Shown: positions 1 through 6,619, numbered from the stretch's first letter. The stretch: 11,958 bases of DNA from an uncultured Eubacteriales bacterium (GCA_900550955.1 URUF01000059.1:1-11958); one strand, 5' to 3'. The notes: generated by a model not told the origin, from the sequence alone. Numbers and translations are program-made.

Positions 1-23
1 GCGAACGGCGCAACTCTCGGCGG

Positions 24-49
24 AAAAGATCGCCGCAGGCGAGCTTTTT
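24..49. terminator. Bidirectional intrinsic terminator
   Basis: The arms GATCGCC (28-34) and GGCGAGC (38-44) pair at six of seven positions around a GCA loop. An A-run lies at 24-27 and a T-run at 45-49, so the hairpin can end transcription from either side. It lies just downstream of the minus-strand Wzz-like gene and would end that transcript. It may also end a plus-strand gene left of the window. Confidence 0.6.
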
Positions 50-62
50 CGACGGTCTGCTA

Positions 63-1418
63 TTACGCCTTCAGCGTTACCACGCCCAGCAGGGGAATCT
101 TGCGGGTGCGGCAAATCTCAATTTCACGTTCCAGCTCCGCGCGGCGGGTTTTCCACAAATGCACGAACACCACAACGCCATCGCACCCGGGCGCGGCCTG
201 CTGCGCCTGCGCGTCGCTTTGCAAAAGGCCGTGCGCCTGAAGGGCGGGCGCTTGCCCGGAAAGCCATGCCGTAAGCTCCTGGATGGCGCCGTCGTCGCTG
301 GCCCCGCAAAGAAGGAGGTTTTTCTTTTCCAGCGTGGTAAGCGCGCTTAGCAGATACTCGCGGCTGTTCACCACCGGCTCGCCCTTTTGGGACTGGCGCT
401 CCAGCCAGCCGTCCAGGCCGCGGCGCGGCTTTGCGTTAGAGGGCAGGTTGGCCAACAGATGTACGCCGTACGCCTCGCGCACATCCGCGGCGGTTTTAAC
501 GCGGCCGTCCAGCACAAAGCGCACGCAATAGATACCCGCCGCCAGGAGGAAGAACAGCGCCGCCAGCAAAACCGGGTATTTGAGCCGCGATAGCAGCCCT
601 TTTTCTTCCGGCTCCTGCGCAGGCTCGTAAACCATCTTATAATAGTCTAACTCGTCCGCGCTAAGTTCCTTTTCCAGGGCCTTGATCTGGCTTACATACG
701 TGTTTTTCAGGTCGGCGGCTTCCTTTTGCGCGGAGGCGACGCTGTCGCTGTAACTAAGGTACGTCTGATCGCTTATCTTTTCAAAGCGGTAATTTTCATA
801 GGCCTTGCGGCACTGCGCATCCACCCCGGCAATACGCTCGCGCAGCACGGCCAGCATGGCCTCGCAGCTTTCCTGCGTGCGGGCGGTCACGCCTACGTAA
901 ATCACCGCGCTGCGGGGCAGGCTGCTCAAATCGTCGGAGGATACCAGCTGCACGTTTGGTTCCTCGCGCCTGGTATATCCTATATTCACCAGCTCGCGCA
1001 CGTACTGCTCCTCGCAGCTCAGCTCGCCCGCCTTTTTCAGCTCTCCCCAGATATCCGGCTCATCCAGGATCGCGTCAAACTGCATGGCCGCAAGCTCCGT
1101 GCTGTACCCGGCGGAAAGGTAGTAGATCATTTTCCCGCTGTACACGGCGTTGGGGTCCAGGCGCAGCAGCGCGGAAGCCCGCGTATGCTTGAGCTGGTCC
1201 TGATAAAGCTGCTGATACACGGCATACTGCTGAATACGCTCCAGGTCAAGCTCCTCCATATCAAAGGAGTCAAGCGTCTTTTCGCCCTGAAGCGCCGTAA
1301 CGCCAACGCCCAATAGCGCGCCAACGAGCAGCCCGATCAAAAGCACCTTCCATTTTTTCAGCAGGAACCAGAACATCTGACGTAAATCAATCGTATCGTA
1401 TTCAGGCGTTTCGTTCAA
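63..1418 (-). CDS. Wzz/CpsC-type polysaccharide chain-length regulator with degenerate BY-kinase-like tail
   Basis: A 451-residue membrane protein of the polysaccharide co-polymerase type, which sets chain length or assists export of surface polysaccharide. The N-terminus (YDTIDLRQMFWFLLKKWK) is the usual Wzz lead-in to a first membrane segment at about 24-43. A large extracytoplasmic, partly helical domain follows (about 45-278), then a short proline-containing stretch and a second membrane segment (about 281-303). The cytoplasmic tail (305-451) follows the outline of Wzc/CpsD tyrosine kinases, ending in a VVVFVHLWKT and LLGVVTLKA pattern. The place where Walker A should be (about 367-381) reads CGASDDGAIQE and lacks the GKS/T, and no tyrosine cluster ends the chain. 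The tail therefore looks catalytically dead. The start is TTG at 1418, chosen because GGAAGG lies eight or so bases upstream and a promoter lies at 1466-1495. Family assignment is firm; the tail's role is inferred. Confidence 0.8.
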   Translation of the reverse strand: MNETPEYDTIDLRQMFWFLLKKWKVLLIGLLVGALLGVGVTALQGEKTLDSFDMEELDLERIQQYAVYQQLYQDQLKHTRASALLRLDPNAVYSGKMIYYLSAGYSTELAAMQFDAILDEPDIWGELKKAGELSCEEQYVRELVNIGYTRREEPNVQLVSSDDLSSLPRSAVIYVGVTARTQESCEAMLAVLRERIAGVDAQCRKAYENYRFEKISDQTYLSYSDSVASAQKEAADLKNTYVSQIKALEKELSADELDYYKMVYEPAQEPEEKGLLSRLKYPVLLAALFFLLAAGIYCVRFVLDGRVKTAADVREAYGVHLLANLPSNAKPRRGLDGWLERQSQKGEPVVNSREYLLSALTTLEKKNLLLCGASDDGAIQELTAWLSGQAPALQAHGLLQSDAQAQQAAPGCDGVVVFVHLWKTRRAELEREIEICRTRKIPLLGVVTLKA

Positions 1419-1465
1419 TGTACTTACCTTCCTTATTGGCAGTAGTCCTAACAGGCAACACGTCT

Positions 1466-1495
1466 AGTATACCTGAACCCATCTAGGAAGGTCAA
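1466..1495 (-). promoter_or_regulatory. Sigma-A promoter of the Wzz-like gene
   Basis: Read on the minus strand: -35 TTGACC (1490-1495), 18-base spacer, -10 TATACT (1466-1471). The predicted transcript starts near 1459, giving a leader of about 40 bases before the TTG start at 1418. The gene is therefore transcribed separately from the GNAT gene upstream. Confidence 0.7.
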
Positions 1496-1506
1496 TGCCC
1501 GAATGT

Positions 1507-1530
1507 AAAAAATGCTTCCAAATACCGCAT
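1507..1530 (-). terminator. Weak candidate terminator after the GNAT gene
   Basis: On the minus strand the arms ATGC (1527-1530) and GCAT (1512-1515) can pair, followed by six T (1507-1512). The stem is only four bases with a long loop, so termination would be inefficient. It is the only candidate between the GNAT stop and the next promoter. Confidence 0.3.
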
Positions 1531-1545
1531 GAAAAAAGAAATGCC

Positions 1546-2085
1546 TTACAGCCACAGCCCAAGCCGGTAATACCGGCGCATGCGCCCGTCGTAGGCGGGC
1601 TGTACGCGCACGCACACATAACCGGCCTTTTCAAAGTTGTGCCAGGAGGCGCTGTTGCCGGGATCAACCGTGGCATAGATGGCCCGCCCGTCCAGCGCGC
1701 GCGCCATTTCCGCAAACAGGCTCAAAAACATGGTGTGGATGCCGCGCCCACGGTAGGCGGGGCGCACCAGCACATCATGAAAGTCGTAGGTATTTTGGGG
1801 ATCCTCCCCCAGTATATGCGCATAGCTATGCTCGCCGCGCGTGTGCCAGGGCGCGATGGCCGCATAGCCGGCCATTGTTTCGCCGTCAAAGTAGCCAAAC
1901 GCCTCCCGTCCCTCCAGCCAGGCGGCAAACTCCCACGCCTCGGATGGAAAGTACCACGCCGGGTTTGGCAGGGCGGCAATCGCCTCGGCCTGCATGGCCA
2001 TCATCTGCGCCTGATCCTGAGGCCCCAGCTGGCGCAGGCTGAGCCCGCGCAGGGAAAAGGGAGCGGTGCGCGCAGGCAGCGTCAT
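1546..2085 (-). CDS. GNAT family N-acetyltransferase
   Basis: A 179-residue soluble protein of the acetyl-CoA-dependent GNAT superfamily. Motif A is visible at about 105-121 (DVLVRPAYRGRGIHTMFL), with the RGRG pyrophosphate-binding turn at 112-115. The usual glycine after the turn is replaced by His117. Motif B follows as NSASWHNFEKAGY (about 144-156), typical of the asparagine-to-tyrosine stretch near the active site. The substrate cannot be told from sequence. The ATG at 2085 overlaps the stop of the DUF1836 gene (ATGA), and GGAGGTGGAGG precedes it, so the two are an operon and probably translationally coupled. The pairing with a MerR-like regulator suggests a small stress or metabolite response, which is inference only. 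Confidence 0.85.
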   Translation of the reverse strand: MTLPARTAPFSLRGLSLRQLGPQDQAQMMAMQAEAIAALPNPAWYFPSEAWEFAAWLEGREAFGYFDGETMAGYAAIAPWHTRGEHSYAHILGEDPQNTYDFHDVLVRPAYRGRGIHTMFLSLFAEMARALDGRAIYATVDPGNSASWHNFEKAGYVCVRVQPAYDGRMRRYYRLGLWL

Positions 2086-2576
2086 GCCTCCACCTCCTGC
2101 TCAGGTGCGGCAAGCATGGCGTTGCACAAAAGGCGGCAGGCCGCGCCCCGCACCGCGCAGGTGAGCGGGGAGGGCAGCGGCAGCTCCCGCGCGAGCGCCT
2201 CAAAGGCCAGGCTTTGCTGCTCGCAGAAATGCGTATAAAGCGTCTCCACCGTTTGGCCGGGCGGCGGCGTAAGCAGGCGCTTCATCCCCCCGGCGGATAC
2301 GGCCTGCTTGAGCACGTAAATCATCAATAGCTGCGCCAGCTGTTCGCGGCCATATTTTTTGCCCGCCGGGCGGCTCACCAGCCCCATTTTAACGTAGTTG
2401 TTCACCATGGCGGGCGTAAACAGGCGCTCGCCCTCCTCATACAGGGCGCGGTACTGCCGGTCAATGTAGGTGATCACCTGATCCATATACAGGCCCAAAT
2501 CGGGAATCTGCTCCCAGGGGATGGGGCGGCAGGCGGCCAGCCTGCGGCCAAAATCCGTTTGAACGCTCTTTTGCAC
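2082..2576 (-). CDS. DUF1836 MerR-like putative transcriptional regulator
   Basis: A 164-residue protein matching the DUF1836 family, which is common in Bacillota. The family hallmarks are visible: an N-terminal segment IPDLGLYMDQVITYIDRQ (about 24-41) and the helix-turn-helix-like stretch FTPAMVNNYVKMGLV (53-67), followed by KKYGREQLAQLLMIYVLKQ. The fold resembles MerR DNA-binding domains, so DNA binding is likely, but no effector domain is seen. I place the start at GTG 2576, not at the GTG at 2618. A GAGGTG sits eight bases upstream of 2576, and 2618 coincides with the predicted transcription start. It is the first gene of an operon with the GNAT gene and diverges from the SGNH hydrolase gene. 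Confidence 0.8.
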   Translation of the reverse strand: MQKSVQTDFGRRLAACRPIPWEQIPDLGLYMDQVITYIDRQYRALYEEGERLFTPAMVNNYVKMGLVSRPAGKKYGREQLAQLLMIYVLKQAVSAGGMKRLLTPPPGQTVETLYTHFCEQQSLAFEALARELPLPSPLTCAVRGAACRLLCNAMLAAPEQEVEA

Positions 2577-2624
2577 TAAAAAGGCACCTCGCTTGCCGCT
2601 CGCGGCGGTATATCGCACACAGGC

Positions 2625-2653
2625 ATTGTAGCATAAGCATCCCTTTTTCGCAA
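2625..2653 (-). promoter_or_regulatory. Promoter of the DUF1836-GNAT operon
   Basis: On the minus strand: -35 TTGCGA (2648-2653), 17-base spacer, extended -10 TGCTACAAT with the hexamer at 2625-2630. Transcription should begin near 2617, which supports the GTG at 2576 as the real start codon. Confidence 0.7.
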
Positions 2654-2671
2654 ATCATTTTTAATAACACA

Positions 2672-2699
2672 TTGACTTGTTTAATTTACGTGATATACT
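2672..2699 (+). promoter_or_regulatory. Promoter of the SGNH hydrolase gene
   Basis: -35 TTGACT (2672-2677), 16-base spacer, -10 TATACT (2694-2699). It stands back to back with the DUF1836 promoter, with only 18 bases between the two -35 boxes. A direct repeat TGATAT (2691-2696 and 2699-2704) overlaps the -10. Confidence 0.7.
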
Positions 2700-2735
2700 G
2701 ATATTGATTACTAGATTATGAAAGGATGATTTTTG

Positions 2736-3437
2736 ATGATCTATCCTGAAATCCATATTTGGGGCGATTCTTTGGCCCGCGGCGTCATTTATAACGAGAA
2801 TCGCGGGCGTTACGCCCTTTCGCCCGAGCGCTGCGCCACGCGCCTGCAAGCGGCGCTGGACCGCAAGGTGGAGAACCACGCCATAATGGGCGCAACCGTG
2901 CTGGACGGCCTTGCGGCCTTTGAACGGTTTACGCCCGTGCCCGGCGCGCTGTGCGCCATCGAGTTTGGCGGCAACGATTGCGACCTGGACTGGCCCAACG
3001 TGGCCGCCCACCCCGAGGCCGAGGTATGCGCCAAGGTGCCCTTGGACCGCTACCGCGAAGGGCTGTGCCTGTTTGTTAAGCGCGTGTGCGCCGCCCAAAT
3101 GCACCCGCTGCTGGTAACGCCCCTGCCCCTGCACGCCCAGCGCTATTTTGAGTGGGTCACGCGCGATTTGGACCGCTGCGCCGTGCTGCGCGCGCTGGAC
3201 GACGTCAATCACATTTACCGCTGGCAGGAGCGCTACTCCGTGGCCATGCGCAAGGCGGCGCGCGAGCTGGGCTGCCCCTTGTTTGACCTGCGGGACGTAT
3301 TTTTGTCCCAGCCGCGCTATGAGCAGCTCATGTGCATAGACGGCATCCACCCCAACGACGCGGGGCACCGCGTAATCGCGGATGCGGCCATCGCCGCGGC
3401 GCGGACCGCCGGGCTGTGCGAACGCCAGGCCGGGTGA
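2736..3437 (+). CDS. SGNH/GDSL-family hydrolase
   Basis: A 233-residue esterase/lipase-type hydrolase without signal peptide, so probably cytoplasmic. The SGNH blocks are all present: block I IWGDSLARG with nucleophile Ser12, block II Gly52 in AIMGATV, block III GGND with Asn80, and block V DGIHPNDAGH with Asp202 and His205. The catalytic set is therefore complete. The substrate is unknown; relatives remove acyl or acetyl groups from lipids, sugars or thioesters. AAGGAT at 2722-2727 lies eight bases before the ATG at 2736; the TTG directly before it (2733) is in frame but less well spaced. The gene is monocistronic, with its own promoter and a new promoter right after its stop. Confidence 0.85.
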   Translation: MIYPEIHIWGDSLARGVIYNENRGRYALSPERCATRLQAALDRKVENHAIMGATVLDGLAAFERFTPVPGALCAIEFGGNDCDLDWPNVAAHPEAEVCAKVPLDRYREGLCLFVKRVCAAQMHPLLVTPLPLHAQRYFEWVTRDLDRCAVLRALDDVNHIYRWQERYSVAMRKAARELGCPLFDLRDVFLSQPRYEQLMCIDGIHPNDAGHRVIADAAIAAARTAGLCERQAG

Positions 3438-3474
3438 CACGGCAGGCCGCCGTATGCCCAAAAGCCATCATCCG

Positions 3475-3503
3475 TTGACACTCCGCTTCCCCTATGCTAC
3501 AAT
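3475..3503 (+). promoter_or_regulatory. Promoter of the ABC-F gene leader
   Basis: -35 TTGACA (3475-3480) is the perfect consensus. A 17-base spacer leads to -10 TACAAT (3498-3503), with an extended TGC before it. The predicted start is near 3510, about 205 bases before the ABC-F start codon, leaving a long structured leader. A promoter this strong on a resistance gene suggests control happens after initiation. Confidence 0.8.
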
Positions 3504-3537
3504 ACCCTCATCCTGATACAGAAACGGAGCTGAAAGG

Positions 3538-3549
3538 ATGCGCAAATAA
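3538..3549 (+). CDS. Three-residue leader peptide MRK (upstream ORF)
   Basis: ATG CGC AAA TAA forms a complete three-codon reading frame about 28 bases after the predicted transcription start. GGAG at 3526-3529 is eight bases before its ATG, a correct Shine-Dalgarno spacing. It lies directly before the competing hairpins and terminator of the ABC-F leader. Very short leader ORFs are known upstream of antibiotic-resistance ABC-F genes in Bacillota, where a drug-stalled ribosome changes leader folding. Translation here is inferred from layout, not shown. Confidence 0.6.
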   Translation: MRK

Positions 3550-3550
3550 C

Positions 3551-3664
3551 CCTGCCATATTCCCCCTCATCACGATGGGAAAGGCGTGAGAGGCCGCCCG
3601 CGCTTGCGGGAGGGCCGCTTTGCCGTGGCAGGAACAGCGCAGCCTTAAGAAGGCTCTGTTTTTT
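3551..3664 (+). promoter_or_regulatory. Ribosome-mediated attenuator of the ABC-F gene
   Basis: Alternative structures can be drawn. Hairpin A pairs 3565-3574 with 3585-3593 (nine pairs, A3569 bulged). Hairpin B pairs 3592-3601 with 3606-3616 around a GCTT loop; its two outermost bases overlap hairpin A's arm. CCTGCCA (3551-3557) is perfectly complementary to TGGCAGG (3626-3632). The terminator is 3633-3660 plus a T-run. An antiterminator can form between AAGGCGTG (3581-3588) and 3638-3646 (eight pairs including one G-U, A3641 bulged). It destroys both hairpin A and the terminator. A ribosome paused on the MRK leader would cover 3551-3557 and reach the base of hairpin A, favouring readthrough into the ABC-F gene. 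The pairings are read from sequence; the mechanism is inferred from known ABC-F leaders. Confidence 0.65.
3633..3664 (+). terminator. Conditional intrinsic terminator in the ABC-F leader
   Basis: AACAG (3633-3637) pairs with CTGTT (3656-3660), and AGCCTT (3641-3646) with AAGGCT (3650-3655) around an AAG loop. A three-base bulge (3638-3640) lies on the left. T-run at 3659-3664. It lies between promoter and coding region, so it can only make sense as an attenuator. Confidence 0.75.
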
Positions 3665-3710
3665 GTTGCGCTTTTCGCCTTGCCCATCTTTCCCCATGGA
3701 AGGAGGCAAC
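3665..3710 (+). promoter_or_regulatory. Hairpin that can hide the ABC-F Shine-Dalgarno
   Basis: Nested pairings enclose the ribosome-binding site: GTTGC (3665-3669) with GCAAC (3706-3710), CCTT (3678-3681) with AAGG (3700-3703), and CCAT (3684-3687) with ATGG (3696-3699). The AAGGAGG at 3700-3706 would be largely buried. This could add a translational layer on top of the terminator. Whether it opens on a signal cannot be seen. Confidence 0.4.
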
Positions 3711-3714
3711 GCCT

Positions 3715-5199
3715 GTGCAGCTATCCATTCACAACCTGACCTTTGCCTACGAAGGCGGCCGTACCCCCGTATTTGAGAACCTGAACCTGAACCTGGATAC
3801 CACCTGGCGGCTGGGCCTGGTGGGCCGCAACGGGCGCGGCAAAACCACGCTCCTGCGCCTGCTTTTGGGCGAATTGGACAGCCGCGGCGCCATCAAGCTG
3901 CCCGTGCCCGCAGCCTATTTTCCCTATGCCATAGAGGACGAATGGCAGCCCACGCTGGACGTGCTTAGCCAGGCCGCGCCGGGCGCGGCGGAATGGCGGC
4001 TCCTGCGCGAGCTCAACCAGCTGCGCGTAACGCCCGACGCGCTCTACCGCCCCTTTGCCACCCTCAGCAGGGGCGAGCAGACCAAGGCGCTTTTGTGCGC
4101 GCTGTTCGCCCGCGAGGACGTATACCCCCTTATCGACGAACCCACCAACCATCTGGACGCGTATGGCCGCGAGCTGGCGGCCGAATACCTGCGCAAAAAG
4201 GACGGCTTTTTGCTGGTAAGCCACGACCGCGCGTTCCTGAACCGCTGCATCGACCATGTGTGCTCCTTAAACCGCAGCGACGCCTGGGTGATGCAGGGCG
4301 ATTACGATACCTGGGAGGAACGCCTGAACCGCCAGAACGCCTTTGAGCAGGCCCGGAACGAGGATTTGAAGCGCGATATCAGCCGTCTGGAGCAAAGCGC
4401 CCGCCGCGCCGCCGCGTGGAGCAGCCGCGCCGAAAAGGGCAAGTACCATGTGCCGCCCAGCGAAACGGCGGCGGTAGACCGCGGCTATGTGGGCGCGCGC
4501 AGCGCCGCCATGATGAAGCGCGCCACCAGCACCCTGCACCGCCGCGAACGCGCCATTGAGGAAAAAAGCGCCCTCCTGCACAACGTGGAAAAGGTGGGCG
4601 AGCTCAAGCTTGCCGTGCTCAGGCACCCCAAGGATACGCTCGTGCGCGTGGAAAACGGCGCGGTGCGCTATAACGGGCGCACGGTGCTTGAGGGCGTGCG
4701 CTTTACGCTTCGCCAGGGGCAGCGCCTGGCGCTTACCGGCCCCAACGGCTGCGGCAAAAGCAGCGTGCTCAAGGCCCTGTGCGGCGCGGGCGGCGCGCTG
4801 GAGGGCGATGTTTCCATCGCCAGCGGCCTGGTTATTTCCTATGTGCCGCAGGAAACGGACGGCCTGCGCGGCAGCCTGCGGGAGCTTATCCGCCGGGACG
4901 GGCTGGATGAAACGCTTTTCAAGGCGATCCTGCGCAATATGGATTTTGGCCGCGAGCAGTTTGACCAGGATATGGAAAGCCTAAGCCAGGGGCAGAAAAA
5001 GAAAATCCTGCTGGCCAAAAGCCTGTGCGCCCCGGCGCATCTGTACATATGGGACGAGCCGCTCAACTACATCGACGTGCTCAGCCGCGTGCAGGTTGAG
5101 GCGCTGATTCGCGCGTATGCGCCCACCATGCTGCTTGTGGAGCACGACAGCCGCTTCCTGGAAAAAATAAACGCCCAGGTGATTCGCCTGGGCCAATAG
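3715..5199 (+). CDS. ABC-F ribosomal protection protein (Lsa/CplR-like)
   Basis: A 494-residue soluble protein with two ATPase domains and no membrane segment. This is the ABC-F architecture, which acts at the ribosomal E site to displace drugs bound at the peptidyl-transferase centre. First domain: Walker A GRNGRGKT (37-44), signature LSRGEQ (117-122), Walker B LIDEPTNHLD with Glu142, switch SHD (169-171). The linker (about 190-305) is long and arginine/alanine-rich at its tip. Second domain: GPNGCGKSS (342-350), LSQGQ (423-427), WDEPLNYIDVLSR (446-458, Glu448), EHD (476-478). The DEPLNYID form and the length match the Lsa/Vga/CplR resistance group rather than housekeeping EttA/Uup. The group typically gives lincosamide, pleuromutilin and streptogramin A resistance. 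Signature 1 has an unusual arginine. GTG start, with AGGAGG eight bases upstream. The regulated leader supports an inducible resistance role. Confidence 0.88.
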   Translation: MQLSIHNLTFAYEGGRTPVFENLNLNLDTTWRLGLVGRNGRGKTTLLRLLLGELDSRGAIKLPVPAAYFPYAIEDEWQPTLDVLSQAAPGAAEWRLLRELNQLRVTPDALYRPFATLSRGEQTKALLCALFAREDVYPLIDEPTNHLDAYGRELAAEYLRKKDGFLLVSHDRAFLNRCIDHVCSLNRSDAWVMQGDYDTWEERLNRQNAFEQARNEDLKRDISRLEQSARRAAAWSSRAEKGKYHVPPSETAAVDRGYVGARSAAMMKRATSTLHRRERAIEEKSALLHNVEKVGELKLAVLRHPKDTLVRVENGAVRYNGRTVLEGVRFTLRQGQRLALTGPNGCGKSSVLKALCGAGGALEGDVSIASGLVISYVPQETDGLRGSLRELIRRDGLDETLFKAILRNMDFGREQFDQDMESLSQGQKKKILLAKSLCAPAHLYIWDEPLNYIDVLSRVQVEALIRAYAPTMLLVEHDSRFLEKINAQVIRLGQ

Positions 5200-5218
5200 C
5201 GCGTTGAAAGCGCCCGGC

Positions 5219-5270
5219 AAAAACCGGCGTCCTTTGGGGCCTGAACGGCCTCCAAGGGCGCCGGTTTTTT
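5219..5270. terminator. Strong bidirectional terminator
   Basis: CCGGCG (5224-5229) pairs with CGCCGG (5259-5264). The stem continues through CCTT/AAGG, GG/CC and GGCC/GGCC to a TGAAC loop (5242-5246). T-run 5265-5270 on plus; the A-run 5219-5223 gives a T-run on minus. It ends the ABC-F transcript and the convergent polymerase-like transcript. Confidence 0.9.
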
Positions 5271-5320
5271 GCCTTTTTTTCAAAACAGGCGGGGGGCTGC
5301 CCAGGGCTTCCGGCCGCCCA

Positions 5321-6598
5321 TTACCCCTGCGCGCGGGCCTCGCCCTCCAGCACCAGCAGCGTACCCATCGCCGCCACGGCCAGGATATCGCGGCTGTATA
5401 CCACCGTGCCAAGCAGCGCGCACGCGCAAAGCGCCACGGCCATCATCACAAGCTGCGCCCGCGCTGGGCTGCGCCTTGCGCCGCGCAAAAGCCCCCGGCC
5501 CATCAGGCACACCATGCCGCCCACCAGCGCCGCGCCCAGCACGCCCATGCCGGAAAGCAGGTCCAGCAGGTCGCTATGCTGGCTCAAAAGCGGCTCGCCG
5601 CCCAGCATGCAGCCCACCAGCGGCGACCTGCGGAAGCCCTCCAGGGCCGTTAGGTAATACGCAAGGCGGGAATCCTCGCCCAGGCCGCCGCCCTGAAGCG
5701 CGCCCAGAAGCAATTCAAAGCTATGCGCAAAATTGGTAAGCCCCAGGCCCGCGCATACCTGCGCGGCCAGGGTAACCAGCGGCTCCCGAAGCAAAATCAC
5801 AACCGCCAGCGGAACCGCGCCCCACAGCAGCGACACGCCCATGCCCAGCCTTCCGCGCGAAAGGGCGCGCGCCGCCGCCGCAACCCCCTCCACCGCCAGG
5901 ATGGCGGCGGCAAACACCATGGCGTAGGTATACTGCGAAAGCGCCACCATCGCCGCCTGCGCGGCCAAAAGCGCGGCATAGCCCGCCCGCGCCCAGCCCC
6001 GGCTGCGCTGAACGCCCAGGCAGGTAAGCGGCAGCGCCGCCACCGTGGCGTAGATGAAGTCATACCCGCCGATGTTTCGCAGCATAAGCTCCTTCAGGTA
6101 GGCCTCGCGCCCCTCGCCCGCATAGCCCAGCGAGCGGGAATAGGCGTACACGCGCCCGCCGCGCAGCATGCCCTGGATTAGCCAGCCGATGGTGGTAAGC
6201 GTGGTGAGCGTGACCACCGCAAGCATGAGCGGCTTTACCCAGCGCCACAGGCGGCTGTCGCCGCGCTCGCGCGCATAGCCTGCGAACACCAGCGGGAACC
6301 AGAACATGGCCTGCTGCACATAAAAGCCCGCAAAGTTTGTGCCGCCGCGCCGCAAAAAGGCGCGCAAAAGCAGCGGCATCGCCGCCGCGCACACGGCGCG
6401 CAAAAGCGTTGCGGGCCAGCTGCGCTTTAGGTACTCCACGTCAATAACCACGGCAACGCCAAACAGCGCCACCGCCGCAACGCCCGTTACAGCGCGCCCC
6501 GTGGTTTGCACAGCCGGCAAAAGCAGCCAAAACAGGTATAGCAGTATGGATGCGTTTGCCAGCCCCGCGCTTAGGGAAGAAGGTTTTTGAAGCGTCAT
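5321..6598 (-). CDS. O-antigen polymerase/ligase-like polytopic membrane protein
   Basis: A 425-residue, very hydrophobic protein with about ten or more membrane segments. A loop near the C-terminus resembles the Wzy/WaaL signature: SRLAYYLTALEGFRRSPLVG (about 310-329), then LLSQHSDLLDLLSGMGVLG (about 337-355), where His341 sits in the position of the conserved loop histidine before a membrane helix. Such proteins polymerise or transfer lipid-linked surface glycans. The match is by pattern only, so another polytopic function is possible. I chose ATG 6598, preceded by GGAAAGG nine bases upstream, over the GTG at 6619, which directly abuts the upstream stop without a good site. It follows the ThrE-type gene with 21 bases between, so the two form one transcript ending at 5219-5270. 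Confidence 0.6.
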   Translation of the reverse strand: MTLQKPSSLSAGLANASILLYLFWLLLPAVQTTGRAVTGVAAVALFGVAVVIDVEYLKRSWPATLLRAVCAAAMPLLLRAFLRRGGTNFAGFYVQQAMFWFPLVFAGYARERGDSRLWRWVKPLMLAVVTLTTLTTIGWLIQGMLRGGRVYAYSRSLGYAGEGREAYLKELMLRNIGGYDFIYATVAALPLTCLGVQRSRGWARAGYAALLAAQAAMVALSQYTYAMVFAAAILAVEGVAAAARALSRGRLGMGVSLLWGAVPLAVVILLREPLVTLAAQVCAGLGLTNFAHSFELLLGALQGGGLGEDSRLAYYLTALEGFRRSPLVGCMLGGEPLLSQHSDLLDLLSGMGVLGAALVGGMVCLMGRGLLRGARRSPARAQLVMMAVALCACALLGTVVYSRDILAVAAMGTLLVLEGEARAQG

Positions 6599-6619
6599 AG
6601 CACGCCGCCTTTCCGGCAC

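Noticed and set aside
1490..1496. GGTCAAT as a CtsR site before the Wzz-like gene
   Set aside because: Only one heptad is present, with no tandem partner at the required spacing; it is simply the -35 region read on the other strand.
1495..2238. Plus-strand open frame opposite the GNAT gene
   Set aside because: Its composition is that of an antisense shadow, and the GNAT frame on the minus strand has motifs, a ribosome-binding site and an operon partner.
2577..2618. Upstream GTG start for the DUF1836 protein
   Set aside because: It coincides with the predicted transcription start and has no ribosome-binding site. The GTG at 2576 has GAGGTG at eight bases.
3439..3453. Hairpin ACGGC/GCCGT after the SGNH gene as a terminator
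   Set aside because: The five-base stem has no T-run after it, so it is not a convincing intrinsic terminator. The hydrolase transcript may run on to the attenuator terminator at 3633-3664.
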